Assembly (NCBI GenBank): GCA_014871385.1
Contig: CM026426.1
Location: 24,517,437-24,581,436 of the forward strand
Length of the DNA stretch: 64,000 bases
From: Ceratodon purpureus
Lineage: Eukaryota; Streptophyta; Bryopsida; Pseudoditrichales; Ditrichaceae
Direction of reading: 5' to 3'
A model generated the notes under the pieces. It searched no databases, was not told where the DNA came from, and worked only from the letters and a program-made list of their open reading frames with translations. A program made the translations under genes and the position numbers. Positions 1 to 10,200 of the stretch are shown here, piece after piece. The stretch's first letter is position 1; each line of letters opens with the position of its first letter.

Positions 1-538
1 TGTGGGTGGAGCCGGGAGAGAAAGTCGTTCCTCGTGATGGTATTTGGGTCTCTCCTAATCATAGATGAGAATGATGTGCTTAAGAATTCGTAAATGCAAT
101 ACTGGTGTATATGAGTAGTGATCTCTGAATATATTGAGCCTTTGAATTATATGTGCATTCGGGCTAATTACATGATTGCAATTCTTATCTATCGAAATCT
201 TTTAATGGATATATCATACTTCAAATCCAATACTAGAAAACCATTAACAGCTCAGTTTGGTCACAATTCAGTGTCTTCAAGATTTGAAAGATCGCTTGCA
301 TTTTCATGTATCCAGATTCCATACTGGATAACTATGAAAGAAATAACTGCTATGTAAAAACCTTTTTCGTTAGTCAAAAGGTTTAACAGTTACTGAAAAG
401 TTATCATATGTGATTGAAGTGGACGCTCATTGCAGAACATCTTTTGTCAACATTTGAAGAAATTAACTTCGAGCCTTTCATTTTTGAATCTCATAATCTA
501 TATTAGAAATCAATTAACTTTCATTTTTATTTTAAAGC
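1..538. other. A/T-rich leader region, no gene seen
   Basis: No reading frame here looks real. The stretch lies just upstream of the 343-aa gene and is probably internal to element B, because no terminal repeat of that element is found between position 1 and the B methyltransferase gene. This placement is inference. Confidence 0.4.
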
Positions 539-1570
539 ATGGAAAATCATAGACTTAAACACGTTTCTGCACTAATGTATATCTTAGTTTTGACAATTTT
601 CCGACAAGTACAGTCATTTGATGAGGAAATTATACAGAATGTATTGTCACCAGTTGAAATTACAAATAATATGCACAAGACGGTATGGCTAGATTGCTTC
701 GAAAAGCAATATGATCGTGGTGTGGCAATAAAGCAAAACGTCGTGTTTGATCAAATCAAAGCTCATGCATCTATCGAAGTTGGCCGCGCTCTTCTCGATT
801 TAAAAGATAATTTGTTTTGTGATTTTGAATACGAAATCCGCGAATGGAATTGTGCCATAAAATATGTGATAAATTACATGTGCATCTGGGAGCATCCACA
901 TGCTCGTCTTATGCGGCACGAAGATGCAAATTTCAACGATGACAATTGTCCAGTCTGTGAACAAGGTCCCAGCCCTGATACATATTTGTGTCGATGGAAT
1001 ATTGAACGAGATGGTCTGTATGTTTCTCAGTTCCATCCTTTTAGCGGTAGACATCAGTACAAGCTTTTTAAGCAATGGAAGGAGGACGAGGACCACCACG
1101 AATTTCTGAAAGAGTATAGAGTGTCAATTTTCAATGATCTCGATGATGAATTACTGCTTACATTTGGAGTTATGAATGCCCCAATGAATACTGTGAAAAT
1201 TCCAGGACGGCTTCGAGCACACATTTCCGAACGATTTTTTTACATATCCTTAAATCCACAAACCGACGAGCGTTTACTCAGTTCGCCTTGGATATGCAAG
1301 TTTAAAGACCTGGGGAGTATGGCATATCGTAGAGATGTTAAAATATGGAAACCTCCACTAGTGAACCACGTTTCAATGCCTATCGACTGTATAGATTGCG
1401 CATGGAAAGCAGATAATGAAGGGATATGGCTGGACCGAGTTGGATGCGGACAAACGGCATCAATTTGGGAAAAACGATTCGACTGGGTTCCAATACGAAA
1501 GCGGACAAGAGAACCTGACGATGACGATCAACCACCAAAGCGTCCAAAACTAGAGCACTTGGACCTTTAA
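539..1570 (+). CDS. 343-aa protein of unknown function with C-terminal nuclear signal
   Basis: I do not recognise this protein. It is a single open frame from ATG 539 to a TAA stop. The first 26 residues contain a hydrophobic stretch (around MYILVLTIF) that could pass for a signal peptide. The C-terminus, however, is strongly basic with a bipartite nuclear-signal look (RKRTREP, a run of Asp, then KRPKLE), which argues for the nucleus and against secretion. A Cys pair (CPVC) with a further Cys twelve residues on, near residue 140, could bind zinc. The protein is rich in Trp, His and Asp and has no catalytic motif I can name. The next gene is the RING gene on the same strand, and both would belong to element B if B's left end lies outside the window. 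A similar pairing of a basic nuclear tail with an acidic body is seen in the 150-aa proteins of elements A and B, but the sequences do not align. Confidence 0.6.
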   Translation: MENHRLKHVSALMYILVLTIFRQVQSFDEEIIQNVLSPVEITNNMHKTVWLDCFEKQYDRGVAIKQNVVFDQIKAHASIEVGRALLDLKDNLFCDFEYEIREWNCAIKYVINYMCIWEHPHARLMRHEDANFNDDNCPVCEQGPSPDTYLCRWNIERDGLYVSQFHPFSGRHQYKLFKQWKEDEDHHEFLKEYRVSIFNDLDDELLLTFGVMNAPMNTVKIPGRLRAHISERFFYISLNPQTDERLLSSPWICKFKDLGSMAYRRDVKIWKPPLVNHVSMPIDCIDCAWKADNEGIWLDRVGCGQTASIWEKRFDWVPIRKRTREPDDDDQPPKRPKLEHLDL

Positions 1571-2180
1571 ACTTTTGTGAAGAAAGAGGCATTTCTAATA
1601 TTTTAATTGAACTTATAAAAAACTGTGATTCATTCCTTATCCTTTTATATAATCTTATAATATAATTCTACTCGAACACTATTAGAACTAGTGTTCAGGC
1701 AGAAGCTATCAAATTTTTTGCTGAGCAACAAAGGAAACTTTAAGTTGATAACAACACGTTGGCTTCTCTGCAATGTATATTACTGCAAATTTTTTGTAAG
1801 TATTTCATAGATTCGACGATATGATTTACCATGTCTGAGCGATGATAATAAATACAGTGTAAACGATTTTTAGATGAAAGGATGCAGACAAGTGCTGTTT
1901 CAGTTAACGCTTTGAGGTTCACGGCTTAGGAGTGTTCACTTACTCATGATGGTGATTGTGACGTCTTAAGGGGCTTCAATGCGTTTTCTTAAGTGGGACA
2001 CACAGACCATGTGATGTCATAAATATCAAGTAACGGTTCTGTTCAAAACCATAACATACAAAGAGTTTACCAAACTTGGTCAGTGAGCAATGTTGGGAGT
2101 TGCCGTGTGTTTTAAGGATAACAGTAGCAGAGAGTAAGAAAGAGCGTAAGATTTGCTGTTTCTCTTGCCGTGTGTTATGT
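1571..2180. other. Intergenic stretch between the 343-aa gene and RING 1
   Basis: The first 150 bases are A/T-rich, as expected of a 3' untranslated and polyadenylation region. The frame of the next gene is open upstream of its ATG (2181) to about 2076, but only non-ATG codons begin it there. I see no repeat or RNA gene. Confidence 0.4.
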
Positions 2181-3653
2181 ATGACAGGGAAGAGAAGGAG
2201 AGGAGGTCGCTCGCATAGACCTAGAAATGCTGGTCCTTCTATGGTTATCAGTGATGCGCTTGATAGTGGTAGTGGGGAAGACAATGTAACAAACCAGGGT
2301 GATGTAGGACAGAGTGAGACACTCTACTCTGCAGAGGAGTTTGATCAGCCGTTTGACTTAGACGGACTAGAGGACACTTTGCGACAAAGGATGGTGCTGG
2401 CCGCCCCCATGCTAATGGGTCGATTTGCTGAATATGGTCGTGAGTTCTTCACAGTTGTCGTGGGGCTGTGCGATCAGGGTCCACTCATACGAGACGTCTC
2501 CAAAGTCTACGCTTTCATCAAGGACGAGGAAGTAACAGCGGTTTGGAAGGAGGGAGCATCGAAAGGACGATACGAATTGGGGAGGTGCGAAAATCTGGAG
2601 CAGCTGAAGGTGTTTAGGCATCACTTTTTCAAGGTGTATGGTAACAAACCTGATAACAACAAATTTCCTTTGAGATTCTTGAAGGCGTGTTTTGCAACCT
2701 TCGTTTATAGTAAGCCAGTGAATTGGTGTGAGGAGGCACTTGATCGACACAAGGCTCGGCTCAAGAACGCAAAGCGCAATCCTTCGAAGTTGGGACCAAT
2801 CGCAACCCGCTGCCAAGTTGAAGGCCTCTGCAAGATAATCGAAGAACTGTCAGTACAAAAAGAGGGTGCAAAAGGAGGGGATTCGGGTCTTGTGTCACTT
2901 TTAGCAGCGCAGGCAGAAGAGCAGGCTCGCAGAGAGGATGTTAGAGGAGCTACTCTGGAACTGAACGTTTCTAATGAGAAACTCGCCGAAGCTGTAAAGA
3001 AGATGGAAGATATGGATGCGGATGCAGAGGAAGATGCGCTTTGTGCTAAACTTAGTGCTTTGCAGAAAGAGAAACGGAGGACTCTTCTACAGGGAGCTGG
3101 AGCGCAAGGGTATAAGGACTTGACTAAAGAAATGGAGGTCATATCTTTGCAGTTGCAAAGCATTAGGGATGCTGACGCCGAGCTCCAGAGCGAAATTGTC
3201 AAACTTAATGCTGAGGTCCAGTTGAACTCAAACGCGCACGATGCAGCTTTGGCAGCTTTGAAGTTGGCCGAGGAAAGTGTTGAGAAGGCGAGAGGGAGCA
3301 TGCTAACATTAAAGACACCTCGAGTTTTCTCATACCCAGAGGCTTCTTCCATTCCACCTTTGGGATTTGCAAGTAAGGATACCTGTGCGTACTGCGAACT
3401 TGGTTTTATATGGAAAGCTGCAGTACTGTCCTCTTGCGGATGTTTTTTGCATCCTCCTTGTGCAGCCGAGTTAATTGCAGGAGGGAATTACAGATGTAGG
3501 GTGTGTAAGGATGAGCATCTAGCCATGTGTCCCATACATCTTACCGGTGAATGGGTTGCTCAATTCGGCGGAGAGCTTGACCGGCAGCAACTGAATGACT
3601 GCAGTGGTTTCTCTGATGTACTTAGGGGAGTTCGCGGGAAAGAGAAGCAGTAG
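2181..3653 (+). CDS. Coiled-coil/RING-finger protein 1 (intact, 490 aa)
   Basis: The start is ATG 2181, giving a basic N-terminus (MTGKRRRGGRSHRPR). Residues 30-90 are acidic. Residues 100-230 form a domain also found in two other genes of this window. Its mark is an aromatic-V-Y stretch, then a P/N turn, a helix with F and A, and a V-N/D-W ending (here VYGNKPDNNKFPLRF ... PVNW). Residues 250-400 are a long Ala/Glu/Lys coiled coil. A RING-like finger closes the protein: CxxC, 13 residues, CxCxxHxxC, 10 residues, CxxC (CAYC ... CGCFLHPPC ... CRVC). RING proteins are usually E3 ubiquitin ligases, and with the coiled coil for pairing this is the likeliest role (inference). The frame is unbroken and ends in TAG. 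It runs toward the 3' end of the B ParB-methyltransferase gene, 390 bp away, and sits where element A has a different small gene. Confidence 0.75.
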   Translation: MTGKRRRGGRSHRPRNAGPSMVISDALDSGSGEDNVTNQGDVGQSETLYSAEEFDQPFDLDGLEDTLRQRMVLAAPMLMGRFAEYGREFFTVVVGLCDQGPLIRDVSKVYAFIKDEEVTAVWKEGASKGRYELGRCENLEQLKVFRHHFFKVYGNKPDNNKFPLRFLKACFATFVYSKPVNWCEEALDRHKARLKNAKRNPSKLGPIATRCQVEGLCKIIEELSVQKEGAKGGDSGLVSLLAAQAEEQARREDVRGATLELNVSNEKLAEAVKKMEDMDADAEEDALCAKLSALQKEKRRTLLQGAGAQGYKDLTKEMEVISLQLQSIRDADAELQSEIVKLNAEVQLNSNAHDAALAALKLAEESVEKARGSMLTLKTPRVFSYPEASSIPPLGFASKDTCAYCELGFIWKAAVLSSCGCFLHPPCAAELIAGGNYRCRVCKDEHLAMCPIHLTGEWVAQFGGELDRQQLNDCSGFSDVLRGVRGKEKQ

Positions 3654-4043
3654 GGACATGTCATGAGAAGTTTAAATTCATTGTTTTGACAAACAATGGG
3701 ACTAGTAGAGGATTTTACGTAGCCTCATCTCATAATACCTTATTATTAAAGGTGTTTTTATAAGGTCAATCGGATGATAAGTTCAGAAGGGTAGGAAATA
3801 CCAATGTTTCGATAATGACATTTATTTAGTCATTCAATCATATGTAGTATGTGTAAGCCGCGGGAATATAAACAACTGAATTGAACTGAATCATTCATCA
3901 CAAGTCTGAAATGAGTTGAGAGTGCGTGTAGTTCAATGAGATGTTATGAATGATATAGCAAAGGTAATGGCCGCTGAAATGTAATAAAAAGTTAGAGGTA
4001 ATAGAAGCTGCTTCAAAGAATACGATTCCAATGTCAGAGATGT
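3654..4043. other. Convergent intergenic region with shared 3' ends
   Basis: RING 1 (plus strand) and the ParB-methyltransferase gene (minus strand) end toward each other here. The stretch is A/T-rich with AATAAA-like words on both strands. No reading frame or repeat stands out. Confidence 0.45.
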
Positions 4044-5652
4044 TCAAGGAATAAACTCGTCCTCACTTTCAACTGCACTGTGATCTATAAAACGACATCT
4101 TGTAGGATCGTATTTTGAACGAGGACTAGGAGATGCACTAGAACTATGCGATGAGTATTCAGCTAAGGCTTGAGCTTGGTCCTCGATGTAATATGGAAGT
4201 TGCATGTCTGATGAGGTAGGGGACCGATAATATCTCCAATCCTTTGTAATGGTCAGTCGTCGACTGCATAATAAATCAACTTGTTAAAAACTTAATTACC
4301 AGTTTTTGCATCAACTTACCATAAAAGTATCAAGACATACAAAGACATGCAGATAAAGAAATACAACTTACTCACATAGACTAATAGTTCCTTGTTCAGG
4401 TGGAAGATTATCGTCGTCGTCTGAAAGTTCTTGAGTCTGAGGCACATCCTTCCCCACTGCTGTCGATGACGACGCCATGAGCGGCTGAAGCACCTGTTTG
4501 AAGATTTCCTTGTCGCCTTCCAAGGCCAAGATGGCCCGATTATATGCCTGGGCTGCCAATATCGAAGCACCTGCGTACAATCATCTCATAATGTCAGTAG
4601 TGGAGATGAAAAAAAAGAATCTGTTTACAATAATATAACACAAAGAATACTCCTCTGGCCTGTACCAACTGTTAGATCAACAACGAGACCATCCACTGGA
4701 CTCAGGCCCCCTATGAAAAGCTTCATAAGCGACACTGCCTTTTCTTTTGGACCCCTCCAGTATATGTTTCCCTGTCGCTTGAGTGCCGTGTCCTCTGTAA
4801 GAATATTTGGAATGACATCGTCTCTGGCCAGGTTTATCTTCTTGAACTCTGGCGGAGTTGCAATGATGAAATCCCTGGGTTTGCGGTCCGTTGCCGTAGC
4901 ATACGAACGCACGAGTAGAAGGGCCTTGGACTTCAGAGTCGCACAAGAGCAATGAGATATAATTATCAGTTCTGAACAAGGGGTTTGAAGGCCTCGTAGG
5001 TTCCGCCGGTCCTCGGCTTGCCTATGATCGACATCCAATTAGAAGCTGAGAGGTTCTCCAAGGGGCATCGCCGGTACCGGCTATGCCCTTCATGCACCTT
5101 CTTTGTTATTGCAGTTGCTATTCGCAAGCACGAAGAAATTGCATGAAAGGCATCGCCGGTACCGGCGATGCCTTTGCTGCCTCGGCCTGGCCATAGCGCT
5201 GGTTGCCGAGGGGCTGCAGATCAACCACTGCCATGTCCAGGAAGGGGCAGTAAAGGCATCGCCGGTACCGGCGGTGCCTTTCAAGCACCATATCTCCAAG
5301 GGACATGCAGCCATGCTGCATTGGAGAATTAAGGGCTAGAAAAGCACCTCCGTAACCGGCGACGCCTCTGCGCCGCCTCGAGGCTTGGTGAACGGAGTTG
5401 GGCGAGCCTAGCTTCGCCACAAGCACATACCGTAGACTAAAGCAAACAATACGATCAATGACTAATGAAAAGTATGGTACCATCTTAGAGGCGTCCGATG
5501 GGTGGGTCATATGTAGCGAATTGTAGACGAGCCACTCGGTCTTCACTTGCAGATTGTTGTTGTTCAAAAAAGCAGAGACTTCCTTTCTGATCTTGCTGCA
5601 GTCAGGGTAGAAGAGAAGTAGGGCACCGTCATCATGTAGGTACTGACCGCAG
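4044..5652 (-). CDS. ParB-like/DNA methyltransferase gene of element B, 3' part
   Basis: This is the C-terminal third of the gene that starts at 25810; element A separates the two parts. Reading from 5652 downward, the frame continues the exon broken at 19865 (YLHDDGALLLFYP follows GFCGQ). Next come an intron (about 5488 to 4950) holding GGTACC palindromes, and the methyltransferase C-terminal motifs. A GPKEK motif (cofactor-side motif X) stands before the motif I loop VVDLTVGTG at about 4640. After an intron, ASILAAQAYNRAILALEGD matches the usual helix and acidic cofactor-binding strand. The last exon (about 4207-4044) encodes LPYYIEDQAQALAEY ... AVESEDEFIP and aligns with the last exon in element A. 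The family transfers a methyl group from S-adenosylmethionine to the exocyclic amine of adenine or cytosine in DNA. Motif I reads DLTVGTG, whereas the A copy has DWNAGTG. It is not known whether it is active. Confidence 0.75.
5060..5365. repeat. GGTACC palindrome cluster in a methyltransferase intron
   Basis: Three exact copies of GCCGGTACCGGC (near 5070, 5150 and 5255) and one degenerate copy (near 5345) lie 80-105 bp apart. The outer arms extend the palindrome to about 22 bp. The spacer between them is unique sequence. The same core recurs in two other introns of the same gene (21.1-22.7 and 24.2-24.6 kb). Confidence 0.85.
5644..5652 (+). repeat. Left target-site duplication of element A
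   Basis: TGACCGCAG here and again at 19856-19864 directly abut the two ends of element A. If the last G belonged to the element the duplication would be 8 bp, but right-flank and left-flank both fit 9. Confidence 0.88.
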
Positions 5653-5859
5653 GGACGTAGCTAGTACGTGAGCGGAGAGCGCAGAGCGGAGAGCGGTGAG
5701 CTCAGATTTGGAGAGCGGAGAGCACAGAATTGGGGACAGAACCTTAAAATAGCAATTTTTTTACTAAAAATAAATTATAAAATTAGAAGATTCGAATATT
5801 CTTAGTGTATTTTTAGAAAGTTACTAATATTAGTACTTTTATTGACCCTATAACCGTGG
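5653..5859 (+). repeat. Left terminal inverted repeat of element A
   Basis: It begins GGACGTAGCTAGTACG, followed by degenerate 7-bp AGCGGAG repeats, then an A/T-rich core with TTACTAAAAATAA-like words, and ends CCCTATAACCGTGG. It matches the right end of A (inverted) and the right end of B. The AGCGGAG run is a plausible transposase-binding array (inference). Confidence 0.85.
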
Positions 5860-6558
5860 ATTAATTACAGTATTTTCATTGAATTTGTAGTTCATTTTCT
5901 CTTTTCTTGGTGATTAATTTTTTAGTGTGCACCAATTACTATGCTCCAGCTCCTTCTAACTAGTTCAGGCATACATTAATTTCCCTTATCTCCTCAAATT
6001 TATATGCAAATTACTACTTAAAATGTATTCGTATTGAACCTCTTAAAAGGAATCAAGTAACATTTAATTTCCTAACATTTTCTTAACATTGCTAGAATTC
6101 ATCCGCCATAGTCTACATGCCTTACAACTTTTTATCTTTTATTTTTTATATCAACTTCCATTATTCTATCTATCTTGTTAAAGGGGTCAAAAGAGTCCTT
6201 TCCTTTAATTCTCTTTCATTTTATTTTCTCTTTTATTTTCTCAATCGCCTTCATATTTTTTTCAACCTTAATATTTATTTTTCCTTTTGTTTACTTTTCC
6301 TTTTCTAATTTCATTTTTTATAATTTTTTTTTTATTTTTTTTTTTTTTTTTAAAAATTTTAAATGCTAAATGACTTCTGCTCAACCCTCATCCTTTTTCA
6401 TTCATTTTAGGACGACAACTTTCGGATCAATGAAAAGCCGGTTTTCAAGGGCGCCAAGCATCATCTTCACGGATATTTAAGGTGGGATTATTGTATGTCT
6501 CTTCCTCTTTTCTGTTGGTGTTTTCTGAAGCTCTTTTCCGTAGTGCGGGACAGCAGTT
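5860..6558. other. T-rich subterminal region of element A
   Basis: This is strongly T-rich on the plus strand, with a nearly pure T run at about 6320-6360. The matching place in element B (30845-31697) is A-rich on the plus strand, hence T-rich in the same inward direction. It has no convincing gene. The 5' leader and promoter of the 150-aa gene must lie in its last few hundred bases. Confidence 0.6.
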
Positions 6559-7011
6559 ATGGAAGACGTTAGAGATATTGTTGTATCACTTGCTGACGGT
6601 GTTTGTCCATTTCAACCATATGTTGAGGTCGAGGACGAAGAAGAGGTGATGGCCAACAGCCAAGGGCGTCCTTTGACAACGGATGTTGACGTACAACCGG
6701 ATGTAAGAGCTGAATCTCCACGTTCAGAAAATTCGGATGATATCAGAGTGCTGGAGGAGAACGCAGATGTGCCTTTGCAAACTCATGCATACTCAAGGGT
6801 TGGAAAGATCCCAAGGGGAACCTATTCCAGGGAATCAGTGAATCGGAGGCGGGGAGGTGGGCCATTGCTGAAACGTTCATACCAAGGACACTTGCCAAAT
6901 GTTGGAACGAAAGTGAATGCAAATATAGTTTGTCCTGCAGTACAGTCAGAGGTTCGGAGCCCTGCTGATAGTGTAGTGGGCAACCCTAAACGTGTTAGGT
7001 TCGAAGATTAG
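6559..7011 (+). CDS. 150-aa element-borne protein, copy A (acidic body, basic nuclear tail)
   Basis: The ATG at 6559 opens a 150-aa frame ending in TAG. It is homologous to the 150-aa protein of element B at 30316-30768. Shared blocks are an early VSLADGVCPFQPYVEVE-like stretch (SLGDVLGPFHPYEEVE in B), a central HAYSRVGKIPRGTYSRE, LLKR, and a C-terminal NPKRVRFED tail (IPKRIKFKE in B) that resembles a nuclear signal. It has no enzyme motif. It sits nearest the element end in both copies and converges on the transposase 255 bp away. Conservation of length, place and orientation in two diverged elements says it is a true element gene. An accessory DNA-binding or regulatory role, as for the second gene of some MULEs, is possible but unproven. 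Confidence 0.8.
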   Translation: MEDVRDIVVSLADGVCPFQPYVEVEDEEEVMANSQGRPLTTDVDVQPDVRAESPRSENSDDIRVLEENADVPLQTHAYSRVGKIPRGTYSRESVNRRRGGGPLLKRSYQGHLPNVGTKVNANIVCPAVQSEVRSPADSVVGNPKRVRFED

Positions 7012-7265
7012 GACATCTAATAACAAGTATATGTTTGCTATAATAAAGGGTACATGTCAGAGGATACGAGGTATATAGTGCACTTGTTCAAGATAGAATG
7101 TATTGAAATAGAATGCAATCAATGTGAACGACAAAGCCTTTAATATAATGAAAAAGTCAATACAGCTTCTGAATAGCTGACTTAGTACATGGTATATTAC
7201 TAAAATCATTCACTACGTGACAAATGGCCATTGTGGAAACGGCAGTTCTAAAGTAGGAGGGCTAC
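7012..7265. other. Convergent gap between the 150-aa gene and the transposase
   Basis: This A/T-rich stretch holds the 3' ends of both genes. The same 250-260 bp convergent gap is kept in element B (30057-30315). Confidence 0.5.
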
Positions 7266-10200
7266 CTACTTCTTCGCCAAGGGGTGACGCAAGATTCCAC
7301 TCTCTAGGAGAAGCTTGACCTCGTTGAAGCTAAAGGTAGGCGCATGGATGAAAAGCTCGGCCTCGGGATCACGATTGCAGACCTTCAAGAGTATGTAGTA
7401 AAGGTGCTTACAATACGTGAACTGAGTCCTGCCTTTGAACGTAGTCATCGTCTTCTTGAATGCTGGGCAAGTGCAACCAGGGTAAGAACTGATGGTAATC
7501 TGGTAACGTGTGATGTGTGGAGCGACGCCCGAATCCAGCCCAATGATGCAACCGTGGCCCGGCTCAGGTATCATGGTGACGGAACGGAGGCGCGCTTTGA
7601 GAGACTCGGAGGAGCCCATGGATAGTCGCTGCGCCGGATTGGGACGAGTGGCAGTGCGCTTCACCATCTTGCTGTCTCTCTTGCCTGGGTAGCGGTCAGC
7701 GTCTGCAGGGACTGGCACCGAGTTGAGATTTGCAGGGGGCGAGGCAAAGGAGAAGAGGCGTCTTGGGGAGACCGGCTTCTTCGGCGGAAGTTGAAAGCCT
7801 GCTGCTTCGAGGGCAAGAATCTCAGTCAGTTTTAGGTTAGTACCTAGTTTCACTGGCCAGACGTCAGGAATGGAGGGGAATTCCTGGTCCTTTGAGTAGT
7901 GCGCTACCCACTTGCGCTTAGAGCCTTTCACGCAGCGCTCAATATTGTCGGAGCAGAAGAAGAACTCAGTCTTCTCGACTGTGTTCCTGCGATAGTTAGT
8001 CCACAGCCCAGTGTAGGTCGGTGCAGCTGTGCAAAGGGGCCCCCTGACGATTCTCTCAGTGCACTTCTTCTTCGTTTCAGCTCTTTGGGCCCAGCAGCAC
8101 TTCGCAGAAAGTTTGTGAAGTCTGGAAATGTGCCATTCCTTGACGTCAACCTTGGTTTCTTCAACCGCGTTGACATGGCGAATGCCGCCCTTGTTCACAG
8201 GTGAAGGTAAAGGGGAATCAACTTCCTGGGCAGGAGGTTGGGTACATTGTACCTCGGTGTCGTGTTCGGAGTCGTCTTCCACAATGACTGGCATCTACAT
8301 AGGGCGAGCCCTGACGGCACGTCTTGGGCCTCTTGGGCGTGAGAAGTTTGTCTTGTCCGGGCGATGAGACTCCTCGTCAGCTCCGATGGGGACGTCGGCT
8401 TTTCGCTTCTGTGAACCGAAGACTTCCGCTCCAGGCATGATAGGCTGACGGGTGCAGAACTCATCCGCGCCTGGCATATCGAGCATGGGCTTATCAAGCA
8501 GTGTAGGATTTCCCCATTTCTTCGCGTTGCGTTCAGCCATCCGGAGCCTGAGTTCCTTCTTGGACGGTCCTGTTCCGCCGACGTCACCTTTGAGGAACTG
8601 GTAGTAGTTAACAACCTGAAGAAAAGCCCGAACGAAATCGTCCACGGTAGCAACGTACAGGTCGTTCCCGTTGTTTCCAGAAGCTTGAAGCCACTTGTTG
8701 TGAACTGTTTCGGCGAGGTTACAGGTGGGCATCTCTGTGAGTTCTTCTTTCGTGAATTTCTGCAGATTTGACAGTAGGTGCCGTTAGATTCACGGATTAG
8801 AGTTTTGTAGATTTGGGATAGAAAAACCAGTATGAAAAACATCAAAACAGAGTGCAGAGATCGTACCTCGGTCATGAATCCCCCCCACTGGCGGAAGCGG
8901 TGGTGCCAGAATGACAGCCACTGATCGAGTTTGATGAGCCCGCTCTCGCCAACGACCCCGGTGGATGCCCACCATGCTCGCAACGCGTGGTACAGAGTTT
9001 CCGCCTCTGCCATGCTGGTCGCATTCTTGTACTGAGTGCACATCTTCTTGTGCTGTTCCCAGAGTTCTTCGGGGAAGTGCTTCTGCGTATACGCCACCAT
9101 CTTCTGAGTCCAGTGGAACAAGCACGACCTCTCCCGGTCCTCCATTGGGTCCTCTTTGTTGCCATTGCCGTAAAGGATTCGCACTGTATTCCAATTCGCC
9201 TGTGCGTTATCCGCCATGAACCCCTTGAAGTTCGGCGCTGCAACGCCATTGATCTCCATGACCAGGTTCAGGTTTTTCCAGAAGACGAGCTGGGCGTCCG
9301 TGTCCTCGGACTGCATGTCGCAAGTGGCGATTGTCATCACGCGGCAGTAGGTGGCGTCGTACACATGGCACGCCATGGTCGACCAGTCTTTGACGCGTTT
9401 TACATGGTCGAACATGATCCATGCGTTCTCCAAGTCGCCACCAGCTTGCATTCGGCTGACCAAGTCGACACCACTTCCCGGCCCGACCTCCGACATCTTG
9501 AAGAGGAAGACTTTGTCACGCATAGATCCCTGACCAGGAAACCTATTCTCCTGGACATACGCCCAGAGACTGTTACCACGGAGCTTGGTGATACCGTCCA
9601 TGATTCCGTACCTTTTGAATTTTTTGAAGGTGGCGACTTTGTTGCGGATGTTGGGCGACGCCATATCTTTGCATCGATCCAGAACAGGAACCAGCTCCTC
9701 CATCGTCAGCTTCCTCGGTGGTGCATCCTCGGGCTGTAGAAGGTAGCTTCCGATGAGGAGTTTGCTCGCCTCCAAGACAACGGCGCTCTTTGTTGCTTTG
9801 TTGTTCATCTCTACCTGCTCTTCTATTAAGCTACTAATCTCTGCTTTAGAGTCTCTGTAGTCTCCTACTTTCACTGGATGATGATGTGTTCCTATGTGAA
9901 TACAAGCTCTAGTCTGATTTGGTTTGCCCACAACGTAATAAATCTTAGCCTCGCATGTAGCTACACATGATGGAGGTTCTTTACATACCTTGCACAATAG
10001 CGTCGAGTCAGATGGAGGAGGCTGATCCATGACAAAAGCTTGCAGGGTACAGCCTTCGAACTCAGTCTCGTTAACCTCGAAGATCTTGGGAACACGCTTC
10101 AGGAAGTCACACTCCTCGTTCGTGCAACGCAGCCATCCGACGCAGGTGGAACTTCGAAAAGAGAGTCCGAAGTCGTTTTTGATGTTTGTTGTGATGGTCT

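Noticed and set aside
5653-5700. hAT family for element A, because the left border reads CAGGGACGTAGCTAG
   Set aside because: The CAG belongs to the duplicated TGACCGCAG, the duplication is 9 bp, and the encoded transposase is of MULE type.
5653-5859. Helitron or SINE explanation for the AGCGGAG-rich ends
   Set aside because: The ends are inverted copies of each other with a target duplication, which neither class has.
7344-7625. Plus-strand frames within the transposase (also 8987-9739 and others)
   Set aside because: They are shadows on the opposite strand of a clearly homologous coding sequence.
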